Assembly (NCBI GenBank): GCA_033816765.1
Contig: CM066295.1
Location: forward strand, 2,542,001-2,606,000
Origin: Nothopassalora personata
Lineage: Eukaryota > Ascomycota > Dothideomycetes > Mycosphaerellales > Mycosphaerellaceae
Direction of reading: 5' to 3'
Length of the DNA stretch: 64,000 bases
Shown here in pieces: positions 31,778 to 44,314 of the stretch; position 1 is the first letter of the stretch; every line of letters begins with the position of its first letter. The translations under genes were made by a program, and so were the position numbers. Under the pieces are notes generated by a model. That model did not search any database. It was not told the DNA's origin and was given only the letters and a program-made list of their open reading frames with translations.

Positions 31778-32553
31778 TCTCTCTCCCCGTTTCTGCGACG
31801 CCGCCCAATCCTCCGCTCGATAGTTCCGCGATACTTTCCCGAGTCCCCGTTCTGATGTATCCATAACGCCACGGCGGCGTCGGATTTTCTCGGCTGCTGT
31901 GATGCAGCTTGAACTGCTAAGGAGTTGTGTCGCCGTCTCCACTCCGCGCGGGCACGTGGACTTGGCAAAGCACTGCGACACATGCTCGAAGGTCGTCTTG
32001 AGTTCTCTTGCGCATCAGTACCATTTTGGATTGGTGATGTTGCAGATGCTCGTGGCGACAATGTTAAGATGATGTGGAAGGGGTGGTTCATGCGTTGATA
32101 TGCTATCTCCGGAAGGGTTGCGTCCATGGTAGCGCTCCAGCGGGAATGGCACCCGGACAGAAGGAGTAGCCGTGTCGGTCCCCATGCACCCATACACCCG
32201 CGACGCGTATGGCAAGCCTCAATGCTAAATAATGACGTTGCCAAGGTTTGGGTCCTGATCCGCCCATGGATCTGACATCGATCTGGCATAGGCATTGTTT
32301 CCGTGTGCATTAGTGTGATCTAGTTGACAACCGTGCGCCATGAGCACAGTTCATTGTATCCGACACAATGGTGATGCGCGAGTCGGGTTCACCGGGGACG
32401 TCACGCTTCACCCCTCTCCCTCCGACCTCTCTGGACATTTCGATACCCCTTTCAAACCCATCTACGCATCATCTACACATTGCTACCCAATTCGAAAATG
32501 ATTCGTCAAACCACATTCTCCTGGAGCCACGCGCTGGGATCTTATGATTCCCA
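31778..32553. other. Intergenic, upstream of the ABC transporter
   Basis: A CT-repeat follows the Copia end. Two overlapping minus-strand frames (31718-31981, 31768-32310) have no recognisable domain. The last few hundred bases should contain the promoter of the ABC transporter gene. Confidence 0.4.
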
Positions 32554-35500
32554 ATGTCTCGAACGAGTCCGCTTCTGGACGACGACTTCCACGCCTTGGT
32601 CATGAACGAAAATGGCAGAAATCACTGGCATGTATGTCGCGGCACTGAAGGATGGGGAATTTTCGCTCCGTCTGACTCCCTTCTGAATCCATGCTTTCTA
32701 CATGGCATTGAGATGGCCTTGTCCGTCTGGGCATTGCTCGCAGGAGTCTCCACGATCCACTACCTGCGTCTCGCGCCAACAAGAACCCTCAATCCTCGAT
32801 GGCACCTGTATGTGAAGCTGGCGATGTCAACGACACTGATGGTGCTGGTACTGGCACAAGGGATCACCGACGACAAGCTACTGCAGAACATACAACTTGG
32901 GGATGTCTTCGTCATTATCAATTTGCTCATTATTATGACTGTCCAATATCTGGATCATTGGAGATCACGTCTACCGAACCGTGTGGCTCTGGTCTACTGG
33001 ACCGCCTCTTTAACCCTTTCTGCGAGCAAGATACACTCACTGGTCCTCCAACAACAGCTCTGGGACCCATACCTGATGACGAATCTTGTTCTGGTCACAC
33101 TACAACTTGGAATAGAGGGTCTTCTGCGACCGGCCTCGACTTCGGACATGAATCAGTGTCCGGCGGAAACCGCAAGCCTGCTCTCGTACTTGACTTTCTC
33201 GTGGATGGCACCGATGATGAAGAGAGGTTATAGTCAGTATCTGACCGAGAGCGACATGTGGAACTTGAGGGAGCGGGATCTCGCTTCAGTCTGCCATGAC
33301 GCCTTCGAAAGGGCGTGGACGGCGCAAATGAACCGCCCTGAACGCCCAAATCTGTGGCTAGCGCTGTTCCGAGCGTTTGGAGTCACTTATTTTCGAGCTG
33401 CGTTTCTCAAATTGGCCGCGGATTCTCTCAAAGTGCTACAGCCGCAGCTACTCCATCGACTCATCATTTTTGCTCACTCGAGGCGGTCCGCATCGAGTGT
33501 CGATCCACAATCCCCAGTCGTTGGTGCTCTCATAGCTTTCGCAATGTTCGGTGTATCCGTGTGTAGCACTTTGTGCTTGCACCAATACTATCAACGCGTA
33601 CTCGAGACGGGGATGCGCGTCAAATCTGCCCTTGTCACGGTTGTGTACAGCAAGAGTATGCGACTAAGCAATCAAGCACGTTCTTTGAGCGGGGGCACGG
33701 ACGTCAACTTAATGGCCGTGGATGCACAAGTCTTGCAAGATCTGTGTCAACATGGACAGCAGATCTGGAGTGCACCACTGCAGATAGTTCTCTGTTTGGC
33801 ACTTCTCTACCAATTCGTGGGCATGAGCTTATTTGCGGGTGTTGGTGTGATGCTTGTAGCCCTGGTCTTCGGAGCCGTAACGGCCCGACTGATGGAGACT
33901 CTTCAAGTCCGGCAGTTGAAGAACAAGGATGCTCGCATGAAGCTCACTACCGAGATTCTCTATAATATTAAAGCTATCAAGCTGTACGACTGGACTGCGG
34001 CATTCACACGTAAAATTGGCTCTACCCGGGGCCAAGAGCTTCGGATGCTGCGAAAAATCGGTGCATTACGAGGATGCATTACATTTATCTGGTCCGCTGC
34101 GCCTTCACTGATCTCAACATCGATATTTGCCACTTTTGTCACAATGCAACGGACCCCATTGTCGACAGAAATCGTGTTTCCCGCGGTTGCTCTGTTCAAC
34201 ATTCTAACGCTGGCTCTTGCAGTGTTTCCGCACACCATCACTGCCTGGGTGAGCGCGCATGTGGCAGTGGGGCGCTTGACTGATTTCCTCTTAGCTCCAG
34301 AACTCCAGGTCGATGCGGTGATGCGATTGCCACCAACCGTAGCGAACGAGCAGGGTACGGTGTTGATTCAGAACGCCACGTTTGCATGGGATAGGGAACA
34401 AGGTGGCAACGTGCTTCATGGAATCGAATTCAGTGCCTTTGCTGGCCAGCTCTCTTGCGTCACGGGAAGAGTGGGCTCTGGAAAATCAAGTTTACTGGCA
34501 TCTTTACTCGGTGAACTATACAAGGTGGAGGGCAAAGTCATAGTTCGGGGAACCCTCGCCTATGTTCCTCAGACGCCGTGGCTCATGAATGCCTCGATCC
34601 AGGACAATATCACCTTTGGGAACAGGTGCGTCACTCGTTCGTCCGTGGTCCACACTATGCTAACTTTTGTCGTCCCTCTCTCGCAGGTATGATAAGCATC
34701 TCTACCGACGTACCATTCGAGCTTGTGCATTGCAGTCCGACCTGGACTCATTACAGGACGGCCATGATACGATAGTTGGCGAGCGGGGAATAAGCCTTTC
34801 CGGGGGTCAGAAGGCTCGCATTGCACTCGCTCGTGCTGTTTACTCGAATGCTGATATATACATACTCGACGATGTCCTCTCGGCTGTAGACCAACACGTT
34901 GGCCGACATCTGGTGGAAAATGTCCTTGGCCGGCGTGGTGTACTTGCTGGGAGGACTCGCATCTTGGCAACAAACTCGGTCAACGCTTTCAGGCAAGCGC
35001 AGTACTGCACTCTCCTCTCTGGAGGTCGCATTGTAGAACATGGTACGTATGAGAAGATTCGCACTGTGGAAGGAGAGATCGACCGCCTACAACCCGAGGA
35101 TAAGCTGGAAAGTGAGCTGGAGGACCACAACGCCATTGAGCGCAGACCACGATGGCATATGCCGACCAATGCCCTGCGTAGTGATAACAGTATGGTTGCT
35201 GCTGCGATTGATACCGAGATAGACGATTCGTCAACGGAGCTTCACATGGATTTTACGGATCGCCACGCGGGCTTAGCTGCTAGTCGGCGCTCAAGTCACG
35301 CATCTTCACGACTTTCCGAGCACACTCTACACAATACGCAGGACACGATCCCAAGATCTCGAATGGAAAGTTCCACTCGTGGGGAAGTCAAGTGGGACGT
35401 CTACCTCAAGTTCATCGGCGCGTGCGGATGGGCAGGCACAGCGCTTTACTTGATGCTATCGATTACTGCCCAACTTGGATTTGTTGGAGAAGGGTTGTGG

Positions 35501-37135
35501 CTCAAGCATTGGTCAAAAGCAAACGAAGACACTGGAAGCAACCAACGCATTATGTGGTACCTTGGTGTTTACTGCGCATTCGGGGGGACCTCAGCTACAC
35601 TAGCGCTACTTCAAACGCTCACGCTGTGGTTGGCGTGCTCGACCAGAGCAAGCAAGGCGTTGCACAGCATGATGTTACATGCTGTACTGAGGGCTCCGAT
35701 GTCCTTCTTTGAGAGCACACCTGTCGGCCAGGTGCTCAATCGTTTCTCGGGCGATGTTCAGAGAGTGGACGAGGTCCTTGCTGAAGCGTTTGATATGCTG
35801 CTGGTCAGTATTGTTCGCGCCGGCTTCACCCTCTCCTTAATAGCTTGGGTCACGCCCGCATTCATTTTGATTATCGTCCCGCTTTCTGTCGCGTACATGG
35901 CCATCCAAGGTTACTATCGACGGACTTCGAGAGAGTTGAAACGTCTTCAAAGCGTCACTCGCAGCCCTATCTATTCGCATTTCCAGGAAAGTCTTGCCGG
36001 CGTTACCACGATCCGGGCACAAGGCCACTTGGAGCGATTTCTGGCAGACAATAAGAGCTTGATGGACACAAACTCTCGGGCTTACTTTGCATCCATGAGT
36101 GTCAGCAGGTGGCTAGGAGTCAGACTGGAGTTTCTGGGAGCGATCGTAATCCTCTCTGCGGCTGGCTGCATGGTCCACGAAGCTGTATACGGTTGGAGTG
36201 GGAGGTTCTCAAGCGGCCTAGTCGGAGTAGCAATGAGCGCTGCCCTGCAAATCACAGAGGTCCTGAATCTGATTGTCAAGCAGACAGTGGCTTTGGAAAA
36301 CAACATAGTGTCGGCCGAGCGCGTCCTAGAGTATGCAAATCTGCACAGCGAGGCACCCGAAATTACGAACAAACCGCCACCGGCGAGTTGGCCGTCTAGA
36401 GGGGCAATTCGGTTCGAAGAATTCAGCACCAGATATCGTCCGGACCTTGGACTTGCTCTTAAATGCATCAATGTTGATATTTCATCACACGAGAAAGTGG
36501 GCGTGGTCGGACGCACCGGAGCAGGCAAGAGCTCATTAATCTATGCACTCTTCCGCATAATCGAAGCAAGCAGTGGGAGCATATCCATCGATGGACTGCC
36601 CATCTCCACTGTAGGATTGCGTGAATTACGGTCTAGGATCAGCATTATTCCACAGGACGCTGCCCTTTTCGATGCCACTGTCAGAGAGAATCTGGATCCA
36701 AGGGATGACTTTGACGACACTGCATTATGGTCTGCACTAGAGCGTGCCGGGCTGCGCGAACGAATAGCAGCGCTCCCGGGAGGCCTCGATGCCCGCCTTA
36801 GAGTAGACGGCGGCAACCTCAGTCATGGCCAAAGACAGCTTGTTTCTGTAGCGCGGGCCCTACTCACACAGGCCAACATTCTAGTGCTCGACGAGGCAAC
36901 GGCAGCCGTAGACACCGAGACTGATGCTCAACTGCAAGCTACATTTCGAGGTCCTGCATTCAAAGACCGGACCATCATCACAATTGCACATCGGATTGAC
37001 ACGATCATGGACTACGACCGCATCCTTGTGCTTGAGGATGGCCACGTCAAAGAATTTGACACTCCTGAGGCGCTCATCGCGCAGCAAGGGTTATTTTACC
37101 AACTCGTCGCGGAAGCGGGACTGCTGATACGCTAG
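32554..37135 (+). CDS. ABCC-type (MRP-like) full-length ABC transporter
   Basis: Two exons, 32554-34625 and 34687-37135, joined over a 61-bp intron (GTGCGT...TCGCAG) inside NBD1, give 1506 residues, normal for the family. The N-terminus has several hydrophobic segments (TMD0-like), then TMD1, NBD1 (Walker A GRVGSGKSSLL near residue 637; signature LSGGQKARIALARA near 727; Walker B IYILDDVLSAVD), a hydrophilic linker, TMD2, and NBD2 (Walker A GRTGAGKSSL near 1297; signature NLSHGQRQLVSVARALL; Walker B ILVLDEATAAVD). Asp in place of the catalytic Glu after NBD1 Walker B is the known ABCC asymmetry; NBD2 keeps Glu. Such pumps export or sequester conjugates and secondary metabolites at the plasma membrane or vacuole. 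It heads a group of biosynthetic genes, so a product or precursor transporter is inferred. The frame is intact. Confidence 0.92.
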
Positions 37136-38474
37136 CACTGCCCAATGACTTTCCGTTGCAGCGTTCGGAGGCCGCAAGGGTCTTATTCTCGACGGTTGCC
37201 ATGAGTATTGCATGTCTAATAAGTCGTTCATATCCATCTACTGACTGACGCATTTCATTCTCCGTCACACCTTCATGGTCGGAACGCGTAAACAACATTA
37301 CTCAAAGCCCGTCACATTAGGTCGCACAATTAGCTAAGAATCTGTTACTAGGCATAATATAGACTTGATTGAAGTAACCCTCTACTACTACATTGATAAA
37401 TATTACAACTACTGTTTTTGAGATAGGCTCGATTCAAATTAAGTGCCTTAATTGGGTTAATTATCTACATAGTAGCCAATTGCGTAGAGTAGTCACTAGT
37501 ATAGGTGCCTAATAGAGACCATTCTCAATGTAGGTTTGTCGTATAGACGACAATATTACCAAATAGGCACTATAATAAATTTGGGGAAATTTGTCTATAG
37601 ACTGCCGACACTGCTCGACTCTACTAGCTTTTAAGCTTTACACTGCAGGGGTAGCCCATTACCCTATGTTGACGTTATCAGTTCATGGCACGCGTGATCG
37701 AACAGTGCATTGGAAGCTCTTGATCCTCCTGCTGGGTCTATTATTTCCCATGCTAAGTAACCCACTAGCTCTCGGGACTCATGCACGACTTCGCCAATAA
37801 TGTTGGCGTGTGCAGATTCAAGACATGCAGAAACCTACCCAGACGTGGGGTTCGGTAAAAGCATTCAGGACCTGATGCGGCACATTCGTTCCACGAATAT
37901 TACGTTACATGGCAGTCTTGCATGTGCAGATTCATGCCAAAACCTATCAGATGAGCTCAAGCACGAATTAGGAAACTTTATCACTACGGCCCCATATGCA
38001 GGCACACTCGAGGCTTCCACTACAGGGGCCACACTGAAAATTCGATACAGACATCTCCTAGATAGCCAAGCTGAGAAGTCCTCCTTCTAGGCCTCAGACT
38101 TTGGACGGGTCAAGATGCCGTGCGTATAGAGTGAAAGGTGTGAAGGTCTTGTAGGTTCTGCTATTGTAGGATGAATATAGAATCGCAGATAATAGGATAG
38201 CGCAACTTGTGGCGCTTGGCGCCTTTAGTGGCGTACATCCTAGGAGTTGTAGAACTTTCTTTGACCAAGTTGCTGTTGTGCTGCGGCCACATTTGGTCCT
38301 CCTCGACGACAAGTTTTTCATCATCAAGAATGTGGAATCATTGTGTATCAAAGAGCGTATATCGTCTTCATTTGGCTAAAAGATTTCCATGGGGTGATAG
38401 CATAAAGTAAAGATGCGACCGTCGACCTTCGCAATTGTTCGATTCCCAGCTTCCCAAAGTGTATAATTACTGCA
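37136..38474. other. Intergenic between ABC transporter and decarboxylase-like gene
   Basis: AT-rich sequence at 37320-37570, then two small plus-strand frames (37591-37800 and 37800-38090) without known domains. A degenerate direct repeat (GCAGATTCA...AAACCTA) occurs at about 37812-37845 and 37925-37950. No gene is called. Confidence 0.4.
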
Positions 38475-39773
38475 CTAGTCTAGCACAGCTGCAAGAGCTT
38501 CATCTAGAATCTGGAGAGCCTCGTCGATCTCTCCGTCTGATACAGTAATCGGTGGAACCAGGCGAATGACGGAACCCTGTGCGGGAGACGGAACAACACT
38601 GCACGACAATCCACCGGCCAGGGCTTTCTCTACTACTGCAATCCCTAAAGCCTTCGCATCCATCGCAGCCCCTGGACTTGACACCATTTCAAACCCCTGG
38701 AGAAGTCCTCGACCACGTACATCTCCAATCCAATTTCTATACTTCGCCTGAAGCCTAAGTAAACCTTTGGTCAATTGAGCGCCTCGTTCCGCCGCATTTT
38801 GACAGAGCCTGTCACGTTCAACAATTTCAAGGGTCTTGTTCCCGACAGCCGCAGTCAAGGGATCATTCTGATGGGTCGTGTTCCAGTAGAAAACCGAATT
38901 TAGACTACCTTTCTCAATTTCGGCACTTGTGACGAGAGCCGCGAGGGGAAGCCCACATCCTAGTGTCTTGGACAATAGAAGGATATCTGGGACGAATCCC
39001 TCCTCGTGTTGGAAGGCAAACATATCGCCTGTTCGCCCAACGCCTGTCTGTGCCTCGTCGACAATCAGCACTATTCCCCGCTTCTTGCATTCGATTCTCA
39101 GTCGCCTCAGATAACCGCTAGGCAGTTCCAAGATTCCCCCGCCGGAGAGAATCGGCTCGATCAGAAAGGCTGCCAGTGATCCAACGCTCTGGCGATCAAT
39201 CATAGACCATCCATAGTCGAACTCAGTCTCCCAACAGTAAGTTCCGTTCCGGGCGAATGGTGATCCATGGGCATATGGTGCAGGGAAGGCCAGCTGGCCA
39301 GGCATGCATGGAAGCCCGGTGTTCCTATACTTGGAGAAAGTGGCGGAACTGGCACCACCTGTCTGACCATGATAGCTAGCAGTCAAAGCAATCACCTCAA
39401 ATTTTCCAGTATAGGCTTTCGCCAGCTTGATCCCTGCCTCCACACTCTCCGAACCCGTATTTAATAAAAGTGTCTTCTCAAGGGGCGGAGGTAGTAAGCG
39501 AGCCAACCGCAAGACTAATTCGACCACAGGTTCCGTGATCATGGTGCTGTGCAGGTGATCAACCGTCGCAACCTGGTTACTAACCACATCCACAATTTCG
39601 GGATGGGAATGACCGAGCAGAGAGCTTCGCTGGCCCGAGGTGAAGTCGAGAATTTGACGTCCTTCAGCATCTATGAGGTATGTACCCCGAGCCTTGACAA
39701 CCTTCACCTGCGAGATAGTGATGCCAGTGTACAGGAGGTGGGTCGAAGCAGTAGCAATATCGAACGTCGTCAT
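38475..39773 (-). CDS. Class III PLP enzyme, 2,2-dialkylglycine decarboxylase-like
   Basis: A single exon of 432 residues, the length of bacterial 2,2-dialkylglycine decarboxylase (DGD). Diagnostic blocks: LDFTSGQRSSLLGHSHPEI (the SGQ glutamine aligns with the carboxylate-binding Gln of DGD), LLLNTGSESVEAGIKLAK, ASYHGQTGGASSATFSK, AAFLIEPILSGGGILELP, IVDEAQTGVGRTGDMFAFQ, LLSKTLGCGLPLAALVTSAE with the PLP-binding Lys, and GDVRGRGLLQGFEM. It is closer to DGD than to ornithine or GABA aminotransferases by these blocks. DGD couples decarboxylation of an alpha,alpha-disubstituted amino acid to transamination of pyruvate. Here the DGD Trp-His-Gly-Met block reads Tyr-His-Gly-Gln, so the substrate may differ. 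It lies between the ABC transporter and the NIS synthetase, on the same strand as the latter. Substrate unknown. Confidence 0.85.
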   Translation of the reverse strand: MTTFDIATASTHLLYTGITISQVKVVKARGTYLIDAEGRQILDFTSGQRSSLLGHSHPEIVDVVSNQVATVDHLHSTMITEPVVELVLRLARLLPPPLEKTLLLNTGSESVEAGIKLAKAYTGKFEVIALTASYHGQTGGASSATFSKYRNTGLPCMPGQLAFPAPYAHGSPFARNGTYCWETEFDYGWSMIDRQSVGSLAAFLIEPILSGGGILELPSGYLRRLRIECKKRGIVLIVDEAQTGVGRTGDMFAFQHEEGFVPDILLLSKTLGCGLPLAALVTSAEIEKGSLNSVFYWNTTHQNDPLTAAVGNKTLEIVERDRLCQNAAERGAQLTKGLLRLQAKYRNWIGDVRGRGLLQGFEMVSSPGAAMDAKALGIAVVEKALAGGLSCSVVPSPAQGSVIRLVPPITVSDGEIDEALQILDEALAAVLD

Positions 39774-40832
39774 GCTAGCGGAATTCGCTGAGTTTCGGCT
39801 TGATCTTCGAACAGAAGAGTACGGATTCTGACGTTGAGAGAGATGTGTAATTTCATATAGTAGTGATGAAGGGACAGTAAAGTCCTTCCTCGGTCAATTG
39901 CGGCCACCCACTCGGAGTGATGTCACTACTAGCGGTGTGCAAATAAAATAGGTCGCAGGGCACGAAAGTGAGATGACAATAATTGCGTGACCCACTTACC
40001 GGGGATCAGTGTGAGCCACACCCCTTGGCGGCGCGTGAAGAGTTTGGCGACTACGCAAACACGAACCTCGATGTAAACTCCGACCTCGCTGAGATCAACG
40101 CCAGCCCCGGGCCCCACGAAAAGACCCGCAGCAACGACGAATCTTCTTGGTTACCAGGTTGCGATAACCGTGGGTAGAGAACTAGTAACGGAGTTGATAA
40201 CGCGGATGACGATCTGGGTCATAGGTGGTATACCGAAGGCGCCAGACGCCTGCACTCATGATCGAGTCGTTGCTACTCGTGCCATAAGGTAAAGATTCGA
40301 GGAAGATCGGGCAAATCCAGTATGCAGATATGGGTGGATGCGTTTGATGGTCCTGCGGCCGTGGGAAAGTGGCGTAGCTTTTGTTATGGACTGCGCTTTG
40401 GCCAGTAGTTTCAAATTGTTGCTCTCAATTAGAGCTCGTAGGAAAGTTGACATTGGTTTTACCAGGCTCCAGCTGAATTACATGTCATATCTGGTGCCTA
40501 GAACACACTTGACGTTGCAGGACTACACGCCCAAAACGAGAAGATCAAGGTCTTGTAGTAGCTAATAGAGCGGTAATCGACAGAAGCTTTACTTCGTCGT
40601 GTCGAGACAGCACTTTGCCCGGAATCCGAAGAACATATTTTATCCTCCGCCAGTCGCTCAGTTTGCTCCCTTTTCTTCTTTAGGTTAGTAGGAAGCAGCA
40701 TAGTAACTGAATAGTCGAATCAACTCACTGGCGGGCCTCGCGAAAGGAATCTGAAAATCAAAGTACGAAGCTACAGCGTGGATACCATCTGCCAAACTCA
40801 GGCCACTCCCCTCATGACTCCATTTCTCGTTG
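39774..40832. other. Intergenic, promoter of decarboxylase-like gene and 3' side of NIS gene
   Basis: No gene was recognised. Two GATAA sites (about 40161 and 40192) occur, no more than one would expect by chance. The open frame 40685-40894 on the minus strand overlaps the last exon region of the NIS gene in another frame. Confidence 0.4.
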
Positions 40833-42927
40833 TTAATTCCTGAGGACAAAATTTGGCACATCGATCTCGTGACTCTGTTCAGTGTCAGCCGCATGCCACT
40901 TTTATCAAGCTCATTCCCGTCTGCGGAGATTCCAAGGGACTTACCTCAACATAACGCCCGATCAACCGCATCCCTAGAAAGCGCGGGATAGCCATTTTTT
41001 CTTGGATAAAGTATTCCCACAATGACTTTCCATCCGGATCTCCTGAAGGATCCAGCGCTCTCTCCAGCTCTTCCCGAACAGTCGCCCAACCTCCATGTGA
41101 CTCCAAGCCTAATATGTGCAGGATAGGGCCCACGTTATCCTGGATGAGGGAATGATGCACTTTGTTCCATGGCTTACGTTGGCTATCAGAAAGGTTGGGA
41201 GATCCTTCGGGAACTTCTCCGAGATCATATCCAGAGCGGAGAAATGTAGGATAATGGATCCTTGTTCCTTCGAAATCTCGGATGGCGAACCCTGTCACAA
41301 CCTTTTCGGTAACATTGACACGGACGAGAACGTTTTGAAGGTGGCTTTCGAAACCAAGTCCGTAACGAACTAAAGGAGGCATAAAGGAAGAGAACAACAG
41401 TGCGGCGTACCTTTTCCGGACGATCAGCTTTCTTTGAAGGCCAATCAAGCCATGCAAGCAAATGCAGACTTGGAAGCATTTGGGAAACTTACTTTCTAAA
41501 CCAATCTTGCTTTTTCTTCAAATCGTCAAGGCCAAACAAGATCTCCATGTATGTTTGACTCTCGTTGAAAGGTTTCTGATATAGCCCAGCACCGGGGATA
41601 AGCACTTCCTCGAGATTGTTCGCCAGTTGATTTGGGAGTTTTCGTATGACGCATGATATTTGACATGCTTTGTCGAAATCCTTCTGCGCGCCTGTGATAG
41701 ATGCAGGTTCTTCAAAGAACCATAGCTCTGGTGGAACCAGGTCCGGTAGCAATTTGCTAAGCACAGGACCCAGAACCGCACCCCAAGGTCTGACATTCCT
41801 CCTACCAGAGGTGATCTGTACAAAAAGCGATAGCTTGAGGTGATGTGGAAAGCCGATTTCAGGCTTGAATGCTATACTGCGCATTGAGATCTGGGCGCGG
41901 CAGCAGTCTGGCACACTTCGCAGACGCCGCGCTTGAGGGAATAAGGGTATGATGCTTGGCAGCTGGCGAGTGAAACACGGCACGATGATACGATCAGTTT
42001 CCTCGGGCTCTTTGGAAATGCCCAATGATTCAAGAAGCGGGTCGAGAAGCTGCTCAAAGGGCCCAGTGACTCTTAATTCTGACCTTGGGACGGAGAGGAA
42101 CGATACCTCAGGTGATAGAAGTCCGGGGATGTCATCTGGCACAATGGGCCGCAACGGGATTTGAGCAAAGCATGTTTTGTGTAGCTATTCGCAATTAGTT
42201 CAAGTATATTGCGTTTCAAGAAGAATGAAGAAAAATACCGGATGGGTAGGATGCCCGGTCACAACTGATTGCTCCCAATCGGCCAGTGGAGACATCAGAT
42301 GCAACCTTGGTTGGGTAGCAGCGATTTCCAGCCATTTCACTCCCTCGATTAGTTAGGCTTGAGTTTGGAGAGTCGACTGAACTTACTCTGATTGTCAGTA
42401 GCATTTTGCACTTCTTTTATTAGTGTGTCTCCCCAGCCATTTTGAACCATTTCAGGTTGCCAACTGCAAATAATGCGACACAGCACTCCCGGGTCAAGCT
42501 CCTCAGTTGCCTCGCCCGTCGTGCTCCAGGTAAGCACGGGGTCGAGCAAGTCCTCAGCTCGCAGGAACCCTATAACTCGGGGGCCGTCCATTTCAATATA
42601 GGCATCAGCACGGATGCCACACCTGATCCGAGTGCCATCATGCCCAGCTATAGCTTCAGGATTGGGTGCATTCAACCACAAGCTGGAGCCCACAGATATC
42701 TCGATGATCCCAATGGCCAGACCCTCGTTCACTGCCTGTGCGAGCAGCCGCTTGGTGGTCTCCCAGTGCGCTCGTCGCCTTATGGACTCGGACGATATCG
42801 AGGCTCCAAGAGCCACTGCTGCGCTGGACGCTGCGGTATGCTTTACTTTTTCGTGGTCGTGAGTAATTGATGCTGGCGATGTGGTCTTCGTGGCACAAGC
42901 CAGGTGTTCTGTAAGGGTCACGGACAT
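40833..42927 (-). CDS. IucA/IucC-family NRPS-independent siderophore (NIS) synthetase
   Basis: Five exons on the minus strand: 42927-42387, 42339-42239, 42184-41493, 41431-40945 and 40874-40833, with introns of 47, 54, 61 and 70 bp (GT-AG, most donors GTAAGT), together 620 residues. Family motifs: VTGHPTHPLHKTC (canonical GHPxHPxxKxR, with the final Arg replaced by Cys), KLSLFVQITSGRRNVRPW, ESHLQNVLVRVN (HxQN box), GFAIRDFEGTRIHYP and IPRFLGMRLIGRYVE. NIS synthetases adenylate a carboxylic acid such as citrate with ATP and condense it with an amine or alcohol, as in aerobactin, rhizoferrin and staphyloferrin. The last intron and tiny exon 5 (ending VPNFVLRN) are less certain; reading through gives a stop at 40885. 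Divergent from the CGS-like gene. The product could be a siderophore or another amide. Confidence 0.88.
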
Positions 42928-44314
42928 TCTGATGTGCTGGGATCAGGAAGGCTGTCTTGCACGCATAGGGGACCCTGAATCTAAAGTATAATTTTGCGAC
43001 TTCATCACACGTTGCATTTTGGCAAATGTCACAAATCCTTTCAGCTGCGTCACCTTCCACTCGGGCGGGGAGGCGGGTTTTCCATGCCGATAATGAATGC
43101 AAATAAACGTCATTACAGGGCTTGTATAGCATTAAGGGAATGGTATCGTGCCCATCAAGTGCCCCGTCCATTCTCCTCCGCCATGCTGTGTGTGCGCTCT
43201 CCGGTACGTCCGGCCAGGGTCCGTCTGGGTCATATTGAACATCATGTCCGCTAAGCGTACGCTCGTGCACTAGTGTGCAGGCGACGGTCGGGCGGTGAGC
43301 AGGGGTCTTGTTGGTATGGTAGGCGCGGTAGAGTGGTAGTCCCCAGTAGGAAAATATTCAGTCGGTATAGATGTCGCTGGCTTACTGGTATGATAGTAAA
43401 GCCTTTACATACTACACTATACTTGCATAGGCAGCCGCTTGACCGCTTTAGGCAGGAGATCTAATCTGGTTATCGATGGTCACGATAGTCCAGAACGCTA
43501 GCAAGAATACCTGTCGCTCGAAGTTGCTATAAAAATAAGTATAACTCTACGACTTCGTATTGAGATATACTTACATATCTCTTAGAATGCTCCTCCATTC
43601 GCGTCCTATTAGTTGCACGTTTAAAAAACAAATACCTTGCTACCTATTTTAGAAGGTTTAGCGTAAGAGTAATACCGATTATGCCTCGAAGATTCTTTCT
43701 TGCTAGCATTGTAGCGGAGCCAGGCTCGGTTGTCGGTATGGTCAGGACCCCTGTCACCATACCCTACCGTACCAACAGAAACACTGGCGGTGAGTCCTTA
43801 AGACACCTAGTCCTCTGTAGATCTATTCTCTTTTCCGTAAACAGAATAGAAGCCAAGTGATCATGGAACTGACATCCGGCAGGCCAGCATTTCTGCCTAG
43901 ACTCGATATTGCTAATGCAACTTCTCCTTATCTTGCATCTTTGGACACGTCCAGCAACGACACACCACGTATTAGACGCATCTTAGTCCACCAGAAACTC
44001 TCAAATAGGCAAATGCAGAGACAGAATCGGTTGTGGAGTTGGTCTGTCTGCGCTGTAACACCCGCAATCCTTTGGATCCAAAAGCCTGTCTGGCTTTAGC
44101 TTGGTCAGTAAATCATGGTTATGGCCTAATGGGAGACTAGACCTGTCAATCGCTTACTATACCTAGATCTGCCCCAAGTCGAAGGGAGAATTTGTTGACC
44201 TGACTGCCACTTGTCACATGTCTCCTATCATTCACTCTCGCAGAGCTCTCGTTTGACTTCTTTCCACACTCGTATTGGCCTCAATCACTAGCAGCCAGTT
44301 TCCAGTTACTCGCG
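42928..44314. promoter_or_regulatory. Divergent intergenic region between NIS synthetase and CGS-like gene
   Basis: About 1.4 kb that must hold both promoters. A minus-strand open frame (43270-42656) overlaps NIS exon 1 in another frame, has several Cys (CDICQNATC) and no known domain; it may be leader sequence. Scattered HGATAR sites are present (for example AAGATAAGG on the minus strand near 43927, CGATAA near 43452), not clustered. The stretch 43500-43700 is AT-rich. Confidence 0.4.

Noticed and set aside
34667..37135. Separate half-size ABC transporter gene
   Set aside because: The signature motif of NBD1 lies in this frame and its Walker A in the upstream frame; a 61-bp GT-AG intron joins them into one protein.
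40685..40894. Alternative last exon of the NIS synthetase
   Set aside because: It needs a frame that does not follow from the GTAAGT donor at 40944; the short exon ending at 40833 keeps phase and gives a family-like C-terminus.
42656..43270. 204-codon minus-strand frame before the NIS gene
   Set aside because: Its 3' half overlaps NIS exon 1 out of frame and it has no known domain; kept only as a remark in the intergenic entry.
42928..44314. Enrichment of GATA-factor sites in the divergent promoter
   Set aside because: Only scattered HGATAR matches and no clear ATCWGATAA site; not above expectation by eye.
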